A DNA stretch of 64,000 nt. It comes from Gelatoporia subvermispora B (Eukaryota > Basidiomycota > Agaricomycetes > Polyporales > Gelatoporiaceae). The notes beneath the pieces were generated by a model. That model worked only from the letters and a program-made list of their open reading frames with translations. It was not told where the DNA came from and ran no database searches. Of this stretch, positions 33,165 through 44,209 are shown piece by piece. Both the position numbers and the translations under genes were made by a program. Within the stretch, counting starts at the first letter, position 1, and the number at the start of each line of letters is the position of its first letter. Where the stretch lies: contig KB445797.1 in NCBI GenBank assembly GCA_000320605.2, positions 1,725,570 to 1,789,569 of the forward strand. The letters are read 5' to 3'.

Positions 33165-35309
33165 ATGCCGTCTCCCATGGCGCTGAAACCAGCGTCGCCG
33201 ACGCCGTCAATGTTCAAGAAGAAGTCGTCGTCAGCCATGTCGACCGCGGCCTCGTACCTCTCCGCAGTCTCTGAGGCCGACGCACGCGCTCGTGCCCACG
33301 GGGGAACGCCAAACTCGACCCCCGCGTTGTCGCTGTCGTCGTCGCTCACCGGCAGCAGCGAAGACACGGTGCTCGACGATACGGGCGCGGACGTCGTGGA
33401 TGCGCTCCTCTACCCTCGCGTGCCCCCCACGTCTGAGCAGGTCTTTACAACTGTTCACACTGAGTTCGGTCACTGTGCGAACGAGAAGTATCGGTTCACA
33501 TCCCAGCATCGCGCCGGTACGCCGTACAAGAGTAACCCCGAGCAGGACCCGCCGTACTACATTGTCCTAACGACCTACCTCAGCTATTTAATGGTAATCT
33601 GTCTGGGTCATCTGCGGGACTTTATTGGCAAGCGTATGCGGCCTTCCCGGTACAAGCACTTGATGGCGCAGAATGTAGGCCACTGTATGCGCTCAAAAGC
33701 TCACTAAACTTACAACCTGCGAACAGGGATACGCCGCTCTCAACTCGGACTTTGACTCATTCTATACTCGTCGCCTCAAGACTCGCATCGACGACTGCTT
33801 TTCGCACCCTGTCACCGGTGTCCCCGGACGTACAATTGTTCTCCTCGATCGGTACTCTCCCGACTATAATGTCACCATGATACCCACTGGCACGCGCACG
33901 CGTGCTCTTAACATCTCGTCATACAACTACCTCGGTTTCGCGCAGGGCAAGGGTGCATGTGCGGATGCGGTAGAGGAGTCCGTCATACGCTACGGTGTCT
34001 GTGCTGGCGGCACACGCCTGGAGGGCGGTACTCTGGACCTGCACCTGCAGGCGGAGGCTCTCGTCGCTCGCTTCATCGGCATGGAAGACGCACTAATCAG
34101 CTCCATGGGCTTCGCGACAAACTCGACCATCATCCCTGCGCTCGTGACCAAGGGCTGCCTCGTCGTGTCCGACGAGTACAACCACGCCTCGATCCGGTAT
34201 GGAGTGCGTCTTAGCGGGGCAAGCGTCCGCATGTTCAAACACAACGACATGCAGTCCCTGGAGACCCTCTTGCGCGAGGTCATCAGTCAGGGTCAGCCTA
34301 AGACACACCGGCCGTGGAAGAAAATCCTCCTTATTGTCGAGGGGTTGTACAGTATGGAAGGCACGCTTGTCAATCTGCCTGTCGTCATGGAACTCAAGAA
34401 GAAGTACAAGGTATGTTTTAATCTCATCGACGTCTACGGCGTTCTCATTCGTAAATTTATCCATAGTTCTACCTCTTTATCGACGAGGCGCATTCCATCG
34501 GAGCCCTGGGTCCGCACGGCCGAGGTGTTGCCGACTACTTCGGCATCAATCCCCGCTCGATCGATATCCTCATGGGCACATTCACCAAGTCGTTCGGCGC
34601 AGCGGGCGGCTACATTGCTGGCAACAAGGCGCTTGTTGACCGCCTGCGGCTGCGGGGTCACTCTGGCACGTATGCTGAGGCCATGGCCCCTCCAGTGCTC
34701 ACGCAGGTCATTGCGAGCATGTCTAGTATTATGGGAGTCACCATTCCTGTGGAGAAGTCGTCTTCGCCGGCCTTGCCACTCCTGCGCGCCTCCTCCGTTG
34801 ACACGCACGTGTCAGAATTCGAGCCCGAGTGCGCCTACCCTGGCACTGCACCTGTCTCCGCACTCCCTGTCTGGATGCCACTTGCGCCAACACTCGTGGA
34901 TGGCTCTGACGGCCAGATGCGCCTGCGGCGACTGGCGTTCAACACGCGGTACCTCAACCGTGGGCTGCGCAAATTGGGCTTCATCACGTACGGACACGAC
35001 GACTCGCCGGTGGTACCGTTGCTGCTGTTCGGCCCGGGCAAGATGGCGGTGTTCAGCCGGATGATGCGTACGCGCGCGACGCCAATCGTCATTGTCGTCG
35101 TGGCGTACCCCGCGACGCCGCTCGTGTTGTCCCGCGTGCGCTTCTGCCTCAGCGCGGCGCACACGAAGGAGGACGTTGACATGGTGCTCACAGCCTGCGA
35201 CGAGATCGGGGACTTCCTCGATCTGAAGCACGGCGCGGGCGAGCGCTGGCCGCTCCAGGAGATCATTGACCGCGCCGTTGAGCTCGTCAATATGCCCGAG
35301 GCGCCGTGA
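33165..35309 (+). CDS. LCB2: Serine palmitoyltransferase subunit 2
   Basis: Catalytic PLP subunit of the ER-membrane enzyme that condenses serine with palmitoyl-CoA, the first step of sphingolipid synthesis. Exons 33165-33674, 33727-34410 and 34467-35309 give 678 aa in frame. An Ser/Ala-rich N-terminal extension (~100 residues) precedes a membrane segment (YYIVLTTYLSYLMVICLGHL). The alpha-oxoamine synthase domain follows: ALNISSYNYLGFAQ, GTRLEGGTLDLH, the cofactor Asp box FIDEAHSIGALGPHGRG, and TFTKSFGAAGGY with the PLP lysine. The start at 33165 is the first ATG in frame; yeast Lcb2 is shorter (~560 aa), so the extension may be lineage-specific or partly mis-started. The partner subunit Lcb1 is not in this window. 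Confidence 0.95.
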
Positions 35310-35729
35310 GCGCCCACGCCCATGCGAGCGTCGACGGAGCAGATGCTGGCTGCATTGACGTTACTCTGAATAACCGTGCTACGCCAATTGTAATGACCCC
35401 CTAATGACCCCCCGACCGCTGCGTAGTGTGCAGCGCGTCCACACCCTGTTTGTATACTCGGTTCCAACTGGAGTAGAGCCGCCTGAGCCCGGCTTGGGCG
35501 GCCCTTGTGCTCTGTTCTACTTACACCGTACATAACGCCTTTCCACGTACTACTTTACCCCGGGGGTGTTGTAATCTTATGTAGATGCTGCTGTTCAACC
35601 CTTGCAACGGGAATGATTTCAAGTTGAGCGTGTGTCGGACGTGCTGTGCAAGGTCTGTTGACAGAGCTGCTGAGGATGAGGAAAGCATGGAGGCGCCACA
35701 AGAATCATGAGCTATGGATGCTAGAGAAG
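35310..35729. other. LCB2 3' region
   Basis: 3' UTR and spacer. No gene was seen. Confidence 0.5.
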
Positions 35730-35985
35730 AGACGAAGATCTAAGACTTGAAGCTTTGAAGGTACGTCATATTGCAGAACGATCGCGCCCTGTGGTGTGAA
35801 CCGACACTGTTGCACTTTTACCAGGCGCATGCACTTGGTACAATTGTACTGTGAATTAGGTACGCTCTGCACCTGCATGCGTCTCCATAATATCGCAACA
35901 GTCGTTAAAACTTGGGGAGAATCCTGAGGTCACGTGATGGTAAGGAAATTTGAGATATTCTGCCTAAGTTAGAATGTTTCCCTTG
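35730..35985 (+). repeat. Inverted copy of the dipeptidase/LCB2 promoter, left part
   Basis: Reads as a diverged reverse complement of about 32,560-32,820. Matching blocks in order include TCATATTGCAGAA, GTGAACCGAC, CCAGGCGCATGC, GTACGCTCTGC, CATGCGTCTCC, GGTCACGTGATG and TTTGAGATAT. Similarity stops near TTTCCCT at 35,985 and resumes at about 37,675. Confidence 0.8.
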
Positions 35986-37674
35986 CTTGTCAAGGGTGTA
36001 CGGCCACAGATACGAGCTTGCATTCTGACGAAATTGCCGGACCTCGTTTGGAGAGCATCGAGTGAATGTCTGGGGAATTCCTGTGAGCCATCAATCCCTA
36101 GAGTGTCCAGGAGTGGTCTCTAGAAATTTCCTGATCGTTCCCATGAGACACCACAAGATATGTCTTTCCAGTGGCGTGAAGGCTGCAGTGCAAGTTTTAG
36201 GGGTCTAGTCCATGCAAGGAATAATGTGTGATTCTCTTTTCATGTCCGAGAAGCCGCTCGCGCATAGCTACTGAGCGGGGCTTATTTACCCGCCCTCGGG
36301 TGCGGATGGAGGGCGAGAGCCGCAGTGTGTTTCTGCTAGTCTACGTGCATGTGTCAGTCGAGGTACTTAGCGGAAGAAAGGTGACAAGAGGGCCGCACAG
36401 TAAGAAAAGGCGGGGAGGGAGACGTCGGGCGCCGGAGAGCGCATGGGCAAAGGGCAGAGGCAGGCAGCAGAGGGTAGTACCTCGGGGTGAATGTGACAGA
36501 GATGTTACGAGACGTACAACGAACGCGTACCCGTCCCCGCACGCAGTCCCCACAATAGAGTGGTTTGCCTTCTCCACCCAAGGCCTACAACGACGGTCAC
36601 GGCGTTGGTGAAGCGTGTGCTGCTGTGGAGGCGAACTGAATTAAACCATACAGTCCAAACTCTGCATCGGCCCCAGGTCACGCCAGAGGGAGGGCATAAT
36701 AAGCTTGAGGTGTATCGGCGGACATGAACTGACAACCTGTTACTTAAGTTCCCCGTTGGCAAAAATAAAACAGCGTAGTACTGGAGAAGGCTTCAGTCAA
36801 ATATTTCAGTGCGACGAGCCGGAAAGGTGAGGTTGAGGGAGGCGGGTGAGGGGAGGAGCGAGGCAAGCAGGTGAGAGGCGAGACAGCGAGCGCCGGGGGG
36901 CGGTCAAGGAGCTTCCCGCACCCTTACACGTGTGCCAGCCATGCTAGCACGACGGTGCCGACGTAGAATTACGGCACAGACACGACGCCAGAGGACTTGG
37001 CTCCTGTGTCCTACATGGATAGTTACTTGATAGTTCTTGACTTGCGAAGAGGTATTCAGGGCTCTGGTATATATACACTACTGCCAGCCATTTTCCTCAT
37101 GAGTCATGGAGTGTGTTCTGATAATTGAGAGGCCCATAACGCTCACCGGGGAAGTCATAACCTGTCTGATCTCTTTAAAATCACTGTATAAATCTGAACC
37201 AAAGGACATGCGATTGGTGGGAGCTTTGCGAAGAGAATGAGAGTGCACAAGGAAGCCCCGCCATGTCCGCATCAGTTGCAGTGCAAAGCCTTGTAGTCAT
37301 TGAAACATCATCAATATATTGCCTTACTGAGAGTCAACCTGCATATGTAGTCCTCCAATTGCTTGCTCGAGGGAACATACAAGCAGCTTGTGTGGTCCCC
37401 AGTACGCACACGTAGTTAGACGTAGCTGGATTGACTCGCCGTGAGAAATCGATCGCACCGCGTCGCGTCGTGCTACGGCGAGCTCACGTGGCGAATCACG
37501 GAGATATCACGTGCGTAGGACGCTTTGGTAGATTGCAGCGATCAGCAATCAGCCGTCTATCTTGGCCGGCCCTACTACCAGTCCCGTGTTAAAATGAAAT
37601 TACTCGGAGATGACCATCTCACAACGATTATATATCCGACAAGCAAGGGTCATGCCAGCGCAAACGACAATCCC
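35986..37674. mobile_element. Insertion of about 1.7 kb inside the inverted copy, origin unknown
   Basis: This block separates two stretches that are contiguous in the parental promoter (32,502-32,580), so it is an insertion relative to that copy. CCCTTGCTTGTC at 35,980-35,991 and its exact reverse complement at 37,638-37,649 lie near the two ends and could be remnants of terminal inverted repeats, though the right one is about 25 bp inside. No transposase-like reading frame was recognised. The open frame at 36,228-36,611 is Arg-rich with no domain. It may be a non-autonomous element or filler DNA. Confidence 0.35.
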
Positions 37675-37727
37675 CGAGTGCTCCAAGTCTCGAGACTATC
37701 GCAGCATGCTCATATTCCTCTGACCTC
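37675..37727 (+). repeat. Inverted copy of the dipeptidase promoter, right part
   Basis: TCTCGAGACTATCGCAGC and GCTCATATTC match the reverse complement of about 32,510-32,555, directly ahead of the pseudogene's ATG. Confidence 0.8.
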
Positions 37728-38010
37728 ATGCTCGCCCTGACGCAGTTCACTGAGTTCATCGACGAGCACGTCGGCAGCTTCATACAGCGGCTCGCGAACG
37801 CCGTCGCAATTCCGAGGTACGCAACGCTCGCAAACTTAGTCTGTAAGGCAAGTCGCCGATCGCATTCCTACACATACAGTATCTCCGGAAGCGCGGCTCA
37901 GCACCACCAGGATGTCTTCAAGATGGCATCGTAGCTCCAGGGCGAGCTGAATACCCTGGGCGTCGAAATTAAGCAGGTCGATCTGGGGAATCATGTCATG
38001 GATGGGGAGG
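37728..38010 (+). pseudogene. Truncated M20 dipeptidase copy
   Basis: Starts ATG-CTC-GCC-CTG where the parent has ATG-CCC-GCC-CCG, then follows parental exon 1 ([21 protein letters not shown]). It keeps intron 1 with its GTACGC donor and CAG acceptor, and enters exon 2 ([10 protein letters not shown]). There a TGG to TAG change gives a stop before [11 protein letters not shown]. Coding similarity ends at GATGGGGAGG (38,010), about one sixth of the way into the parent gene. Because the intron is retained, the copy arose through DNA and not by retroposition. It cannot make an active peptidase: the metal-binding region is absent. Confidence 0.85.
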
Positions 38011-38200
38011 GACTCCCGTCTTGTTTCATTAGGGCGAGTCTTGAAGGGAAGGTTGGAGCATCTGTTAGTAGCCTGCGCAATGATCCGTGCTTTCGTAGTG
38101 CGTGTGCGTGGTTTCTTATCAGGGGTCGACGGAAGTCTTGCGGCACTAGACTCAGCTAACAAGGAGGACCGTACACGGCGGCTTGAGGGTCTCGCAAGAA
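38011..38200 (+). repeat. Copy of the dipeptidase 3' flank joined to the truncated copy
   Basis: After the break the sequence resembles the reverse complement of about 30,360-30,520 (downstream of the parental stop), for example CAATGATCCGTGCTTTCGT and ATCAGGGGT. The copy thus jumps over about 1.69 kb of parental gene (about 30,518-32,204). Similarity fades around 38.2 kb, near the part matching the SUZ gene's 3' flank. Confidence 0.7.
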
Positions 38201-40752
38201 TCATAGATTGTCGACGCTGGAGAGAGGGAAAATGACGATGGTCTCTGTGCCAAACCCATTTGAGTTTCTGGTGTGCTGGACCCTGAGTATTGCACCAGGA
38301 CCTCTGGGAATCTGATTGCCCCGACATCTTCGGCGGACCGGGTAGTGTTCAGCCGAACGGGTTCCTAGGACATTGTAGTAAGAGAAGACATCGTGCCTCG
38401 AACCCGGTACTCCAGGGAGAGTTCTTGGCTACTTGGGGGTGTGATTTGCGGGAGAAGACCCTTCAAATTACGCCATGAGTGGGTAGATGCGCGACACAAA
38501 GCACCGGGAGAAGCTGACGTCGTCGATATCAAACATCGTTATCATCCGGATTGTCTGGTACATTGAAAATCGCAAATCACAAATTGGGAACGATACATAT
38601 TGCGCTGATGTTGGTTAGCCGGCGCATATCGTCGAGATGTGAGCACGAATGCAGTCGAAATTTGCTTTGCGAGGGCAAATGAGGGCATCGCTTGCTCCCC
38701 AGCCTCGAGGCCATGTATGTAATGGGATGGGAGACAAGCGCATTCCTCGTTGATGGACTTCCTCTCGGGTGTCGTACTCAGACGTGAGCTTGATGCTATT
38801 GCTGTGGTGTGGCAGATTATGATGTTTGCGGAGGAAGAGGAGCTGGTGGAGGAGGCGCCCTACACATAATCTTTACGGCGGTGAGATTGAGTAACGCGCA
38901 AGGATCCAGGACATGTGGGGAGCATTGGTGCCAGAGCTCGGGAGGGGGGATTGGTCCTGCTATCGCGGTTGGTGGTGAGAGAAGGGACGCATAGAGCCGA
39001 GCTTCTGTTATGTACTGATAGACACAGTGGCAAGAGATAGGACAGACCATGCACGACATCCCGATATACGAACACTTCTAAACCGCGAGGTGACTACTGG
39101 GGTCGAACAGCGATTCCCAGACATTGTGTTGTCGGATTCCTAGTTCTTGACAAGAATTAAGAGATCCTATCAAGCCATCCAGGGATTACATAAAAGCGTG
39201 CTGGAGACTGGCCTTCACGTCTTGGAGACACAATGGTGCCTTCTTTACGCGGTCAGAAGCACGAGACGTCGCAAGGGCTAGCGATTGTATCCGATAATCT
39301 TTCCAAGTCTCGGCACGAACTCTAATACAAGGTATCGAATGAGTCGGGTTCAGATGAGAACACGAGCAGTAGTCTAGGTGGTCTGCGGTGTCTCCAGGCG
39401 AAAGAGCTACGGTTCGAGGTCTCCAGCAAACTCGGTGCTCGGACCGTCGCCTCTGTTGTCAGCTTGTCGTCCAGGACCAGGCTAAAGGCACGTGACCTGA
39501 TTCTCATCTCTTGTTGTCGGCGCGACACTTGTTCGTGATGAGTTCGTACAAACTGAGTCCACCAGCTGCGTCAGATTCTTGTTCAAACTTGACAAAGATG
39601 GAATTTTCTGAGCCCGGGAAGTCATACATCAGCCAGCCGACTAGTCTCAGACACCCATGTTACATTCGCAAGACTGCTACATAGGCCCTGTCGATGCAAT
39701 TTGATGACATTCGTATATTGCATCTATCGTGTTGCTTAGGGATATATGACAGACATCGAGCCTTTGTTTCTGAGAAGCCCGTACTGCTCGAAGACGCTCT
39801 TATGACGCATAGAGGTGGGCTGCAGCACTGACGTCAACGAGACCTTCCCGGCACCTTCCCATTAAGGAGAGGCAGATACCTATAACGGAAAGTCCATGCT
39901 TCGAACTCCGACTGACTTCTGCGATATGAGGTTGTCGCAGAGAATTGCATCTTGTTCTCTTACATCTACCATCTTTCTCCGTGTGTGTAGTGTGTACTTA
40001 GTAACCAGGTGAGTACAAAGTGTCTATCATTTGCCTAGTCCCGCGTCCAGTGTTCATGCAGATCATTCTGATCTGTGCGCTTTCTTGGACCTGGCTTGGG
40101 CGTCTCGTCGGCTAGCACAATGTTGCGCCTATCCCCGAGTTGGCTCTCAGATCCTTCCTGATCCCGCGGGACGATGGTGGATATGAAATGCGTCAAACAT
40201 TACGCCAGCCAGACGCAGTGCGGAAGGCAAGCGAAGAGAGTCATGGGCGCACGGAAGCAGAAGTGCACGTTGAGCGCATGAGCTTGGCACGCAAACCCGC
40301 CCGGTATGACCTGGTATGACACGTATAGGAAAGCGTTATCAATCGGGAGCGCACAGCTTCGTATCGCGCCCGTATCTCTTGCCATCCGCCGCGAGCTGGC
40401 CCAGCCTGGCTCCTGCCAGTCCAAACCAGAATTGCACGACACGCTTGGCGCGGATAGTGTTCGTCGTAGTTGAACGCTACTCGCTCGTTGCTCGCTAGGG
40501 CACTCGGGGCGACAGCGGCGGAGACGAGCTGGCGGGAGGAAAAGCTCGGAGGGCGGAAGCAAGCGGCAATGATGCGCTCGCCGAGTTCCGCGCATGCCCA
40601 ACTCTGGCGCAACCGGCAAAACGCGCACAGGGGAAAGCTCGCCGCGTTAGCGCCCGTTAGCGCTTGCACACGTTTAACTCGCTTGCCGACCGCTTTTAAT
40701 CCAATCCAGTCGTTGATTCTACCTGTCTCTCCTTTACCATCATCTGCCCCCC
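38201..40752. other. Intergenic, no supported gene
   Basis: Open frames here are short or composition-driven (such as 40.2-40.7 kb on both strands) and have no recognisable domain or splice pattern. The last few hundred bp should contain the UGDH promoter. Confidence 0.5.
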
Positions 40753-42590
40753 ATGGCCCCTGTCAAAGTCACCAAAATCTGCTGCAGTGAGTTCACGTAC
40801 CCGTCGTGTTCGTCGTCGCCAAGACCTGACCAAACCTTCCTTGACGCGCGTAGTTGGTGCTGGCTACGTCGGTGAGTTGCCAGCGCGCACACATAGGTGT
40901 AGCTGTTCGACAGGCGGGATTGCTGAGCACATCGCGCGCGACAGGTGGCCCGACCTGCGCAGTCATTGCGCTCAAGTGCCCGCACATTCAGGTCACCATC
41001 GTCGATCTTAACCAGGCGCGTATCGATGCGTGGAACTGTCCCGACTTCAAGCTACCCATCTACGAGCCCGGCCTTGTCGACGTTGTCAAGCAGGCGCGAG
41101 GGCGCAACCTCTTCTTCTCCACCGACGTCGACAAGGGCATTCAGGAGGCGGACCTCATCTTCGTCTCCGTCAACACACCCACTAAGAAGAGCGGCGTCGG
41201 CGCTGGCTTTGCCGCAGATCTGAAGTACGTCCCTGTCTGCGGTTTTACGTCTTGACAGCTTGTGTCTCGGTTCCGCGCATCACCCTTATTGATGCTCCTC
41301 GTGTTCACAGCTACGTCGAGTCGGCGACACGGAGGATCGCGGCGGTTGCTCAGTCGTCCAAGATCGTCGTCGAGAAGTCTACCGTGCCATGCCGCACTGC
41401 CGAGTCGATGCGCACGATCCTCGAGGCGAACTCGCGACCTGGCACGCGGTTCGACATTCTCTCGAACCCCGAGTTCCTTGCAGAGGGAACTGCCATCGCG
41501 GACCTTTTTAAGCCTGACCGTGTCCTCATCGGTTCGCTCCAGACCTCCGAGGGTAAGGACGCGTGCCAGTCGCTCGCGGAGGTCTATGCCAACTGGGTGC
41601 CGTAAGTCATACCTCAGCTGCGTCTGCTGCATGCATGCATGCTGACGTCTTTCCCTCGTGTCTTCTTGCCGTGCGGCAACAGGACGGAGCGTATTCTCAC
41701 TGTTGGCCTGTGGTCCTCGGAATTGTCGAAGCTTGCGGCGAACGCCATGCTTGCGCAGCGTATCTCGTCGATCAACGCGCTCTCGGCTATTTGCGAGGCG
41801 ACTGGCGCGAACATTGACGAGGTCGCGCACGCGATTGGGTTCGACTCTCGTATTGGGCCCAAGTTCCTTCGCGCGTCCGTCGGCTTCGGTGGCTCGTGCT
41901 TCCAGAAGGACATCCTCAACCTCGTGTACCTCTCCGAATCGCTCCACCTGCCCCAGGTTGCCGCGTACTGGCGCCAGGTCGTTGAGATGAACGAGTACCA
42001 GAAGCACCGCTTCTCCAAGACGGTCGTTGACACGCTTTTCAACACCATCACTGGCAAAGTACGTTGCATGCGCGGATTACGCATTGCAACAGTAGACTGA
42101 TTGCAACATGCTCGCAGCATATTGCGGTTCTGGGCTTTGCGTTCAAAGCTGACACCGGTGACACTCGCGAGTCGGCCGCGATCACTCTCATACGTGACTT
42201 CCTCACCGAGCGTGCATACGTCACGATCTACGACCCTCAGGTTGAGGAGTCCCAGATTTGGCTCGACCTCGCCGAGGCGATGCCTGGCGTACCGCTCGAG
42301 AACAGTAAGTGAACATCATTGTCCCTCGATGCACTAAGCCTGACTCCGATTTGTGTGCAGTCAAGAAGCAGGTCACGATCGCGTCGTCGGCGCCCGAGGC
42401 GTGCAAGAACAAGGAGGCGATTGTCATTGCGACCGAGTGGAAGGAATTCCGCGAGATCGACTGGGAGACCGTGTACACGCATATGAACAAGCCCGCCTTC
42501 GTCTTCGACGGCCGGCTCCTCGTCGACGCGGACAAGCTCCGCAAGATCGGCTTCCGTGTGACCACTATCGGACGCGGCGAGCGCACCTGA
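40753..42590 (+). CDS. UDP-glucose 6-dehydrogenase
   Basis: Cytosolic NAD-dependent enzyme oxidising UDP-glucose to UDP-glucuronate, precursor of UDP-xylose and glucuronic-acid glycans. Seven exons give 471 aa in frame: 40753-40786, 40854-40871, 40945-41224, 41311-41601, 41683-42058, 42118-42304, 42361-42590. The N-terminal Rossmann loop ([17 protein letters not shown]) is split over three exons, with the glycine loop on an 18-nt exon. Other landmarks are [40 protein letters not shown] and [13 protein letters not shown]. The active-site segment is [16 protein letters not shown], with its Cys. The C-terminal nucleotide-binding domain has [16 protein letters not shown] and FDGR. Length and all key residues are normal for the family, so it should be functional. 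Confidence 0.96.
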
Positions 42591-43280
42591 GCCTGCAGGG
42601 GCGTTTAGGGAAAAATTTTGTTGTCCTTTGGTCTGTGTTTGCCTGTTACAGTGTATGGACTTGCGTTGGCCGGATGAGTATAGATAATGTGTTGTGTCTT
42701 TCAGAAACTGTTATACCATTACGATACGTGGCTCGGATCCGGGACTTTGTCCTCGCAATAGAGTCAATCTACCTCACTGCCTCAAGGTTGCAATGTTCAC
42801 TGAATCCTTTACGTGATGGAAATTCGTACGAGGGAGAAATTCTTTTTGAAATATTCAGGCAACATCCTCTAGATCATGAGGTGCTTCTCCCGGTCTCGAG
42901 TTCCTTTACGCAAGACTGGACGTAATCTGCAGGCAGTTGGAGATAATAAAGTTTCAAGTCGGGATAGTCAGCTTCGGTCTTGGCACTGACATAACAACTC
43001 TGTTCGCAGTATCTACGAGAAATTGAGCTGTGCGTAGCCCTAATTGATAATAGACATATATTCACGTTCACAACGACAGGATGGGGGTGTACCTTGAGTG
43101 CTGAGCACACGGGGTCGCATTGAGCAGGCTGTAACTCTGAGGGAAGGGACAAGTTACCTGGTGCGATTTTCTGCTAACAAAGTGTATGTGCATCCATCCT
43201 GATGGGTGGGGAGGGTATCTTCGACTCGATATACGTTGTCGGAAGCATCTGCTTATGGTTCAAACTCTAGAGAGACCTGT
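42591..43280. other. Intergenic after UGDH
   Basis: Contains the UGDH 3' UTR. A Cys-containing minus-strand frame at 42,874-43,152 has plausible GT-AG pairs, but no splice joins its parts in one frame, so no gene is called. Confidence 0.45.
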
Positions 43281-44209
43281 TCATCCATAATCGACGATCA
43301 GTTCTGGATATAACCCAGCATGCAATGGACCGACCTGAGCAATCGCCGCCTCGATCCTCTCTTGCAGCTTCTTCGTGAACTTGAGCGTGTCGTCGTAGAT
43401 TGCAGGCACCCGCGACGCGCATGACGGGCGCCATGTACTGCGGGTCGACGATCACTGCAGCGTGCGGCGTCTGCGCCAGCGCGTGCCGTATGTCGCGGAA
43501 GTGGTCGTGTATATACTTCTTGTTGCCCCCCGCCCGGCCCAACATGAAGTCAGCTCGCACCATGCGGGTCCGACCTGAGCCCGCTGTCGTAGAAGAACGC
43601 AGCAGCGTACAGCTGGCCGGAGCAGTGCGCGCTCGGCGTGCCCACCGCGGCCAGCGCCTCGCGGCTGCACGCGCGGTGGTACTCGACCAGCTGGTGGTAC
43701 GCCGCGCCCGTCATGCCCTGGAGGTCGCCCGAGTACGGCCCACCGAGCGGACTGCGCAGGAGCAGCCGCGCCGCAGTATGCGCGACGTCCGCGAAACCCG
43801 CGCAGCACGCGAGCGCGTAGATGCGGAGCAGCTTGTGGAGGAGCACATTATAGTCCATCAGCCACGCGCGCACGCACGGCTCAACGCCCGCGAGCTCGTA
43901 CTTGTTCGCGGCAGCGAGTACGAGACGCACCCCCCGAGGTCCAGCGAGATGCCTGAAGGCATCGCGAGGTACAGCATTCGCAGGATGACATTGACAGTGC
44001 ATGAGTTTCCGAGAGGGCGACAATGGGCGTGCCCGACTCCTCGGGCGGCTGCGGAAGGCTGAGCATGTCCCGGAACACTAGTGGCGATGCGTGCGCGAGC
44101 ATGAAGGTATGTACGCGAATCCGACGCCGCTGGAAGAGCGCACGATGATGTCGCCGTCGTCGGTGTTGAAGGGGGGCACACTCGTTCGAGTTGGTTCTAG
44201 TTGCGACAT
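43281..44209 (-). pseudogene. BTB/POZ gene, copy 3, broken by serial frameshifts
   Basis: Starts ATG-TCG-CAA at 44209. Conserved BTB blocks follow in order but in changing frames: DDGDIIVRSS, then TFMLAHASPLVFRDML, then TVNVILRMLYLAMPSG, then KYELAGVEPCVRAWLM, RIYALACCAGFADVAH and MTGAAYHQLVEYHRACS. The end is IYDDTLKFTKKLQERIEAAI in yet another frame, with TGA at 43281-43283. At least four or five frame changes occur, several only tens of bases apart and without room for GT-AG introns, so splicing does not explain them. It is related to the intact genes at 0.9 and 20.9 kb. Sequencing error is an alternative, but the number of shifts argues for true decay. Confidence 0.78.

Noticed and set aside
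36228..36611. 127-codon frame inside the inserted block, possible transposon protein
   Set aside because: No transposase, nuclease or reverse-transcriptase motif; Arg-rich low complexity.
37728..38010. Retroposed (processed) peptidase copy
   Set aside because: Intron 1 with its splice sites is retained and promoter and 3' flank are included, so the copy is DNA-mediated.
37836..38327. 163-codon minus-strand frame across the peptidase pseudogene
   Set aside because: It is the antisense of duplicated peptidase and 3'-flank sequence, not a gene.
42874..43152. Cys-containing minus-strand frame (LQPAQCDPVCSALK..CEQSCYV) that resembles a small secreted protein
   Set aside because: The visible GT-AG pairs do not join its parts in one frame, a TAG follows the best acceptor, and no signal peptide exon was found.
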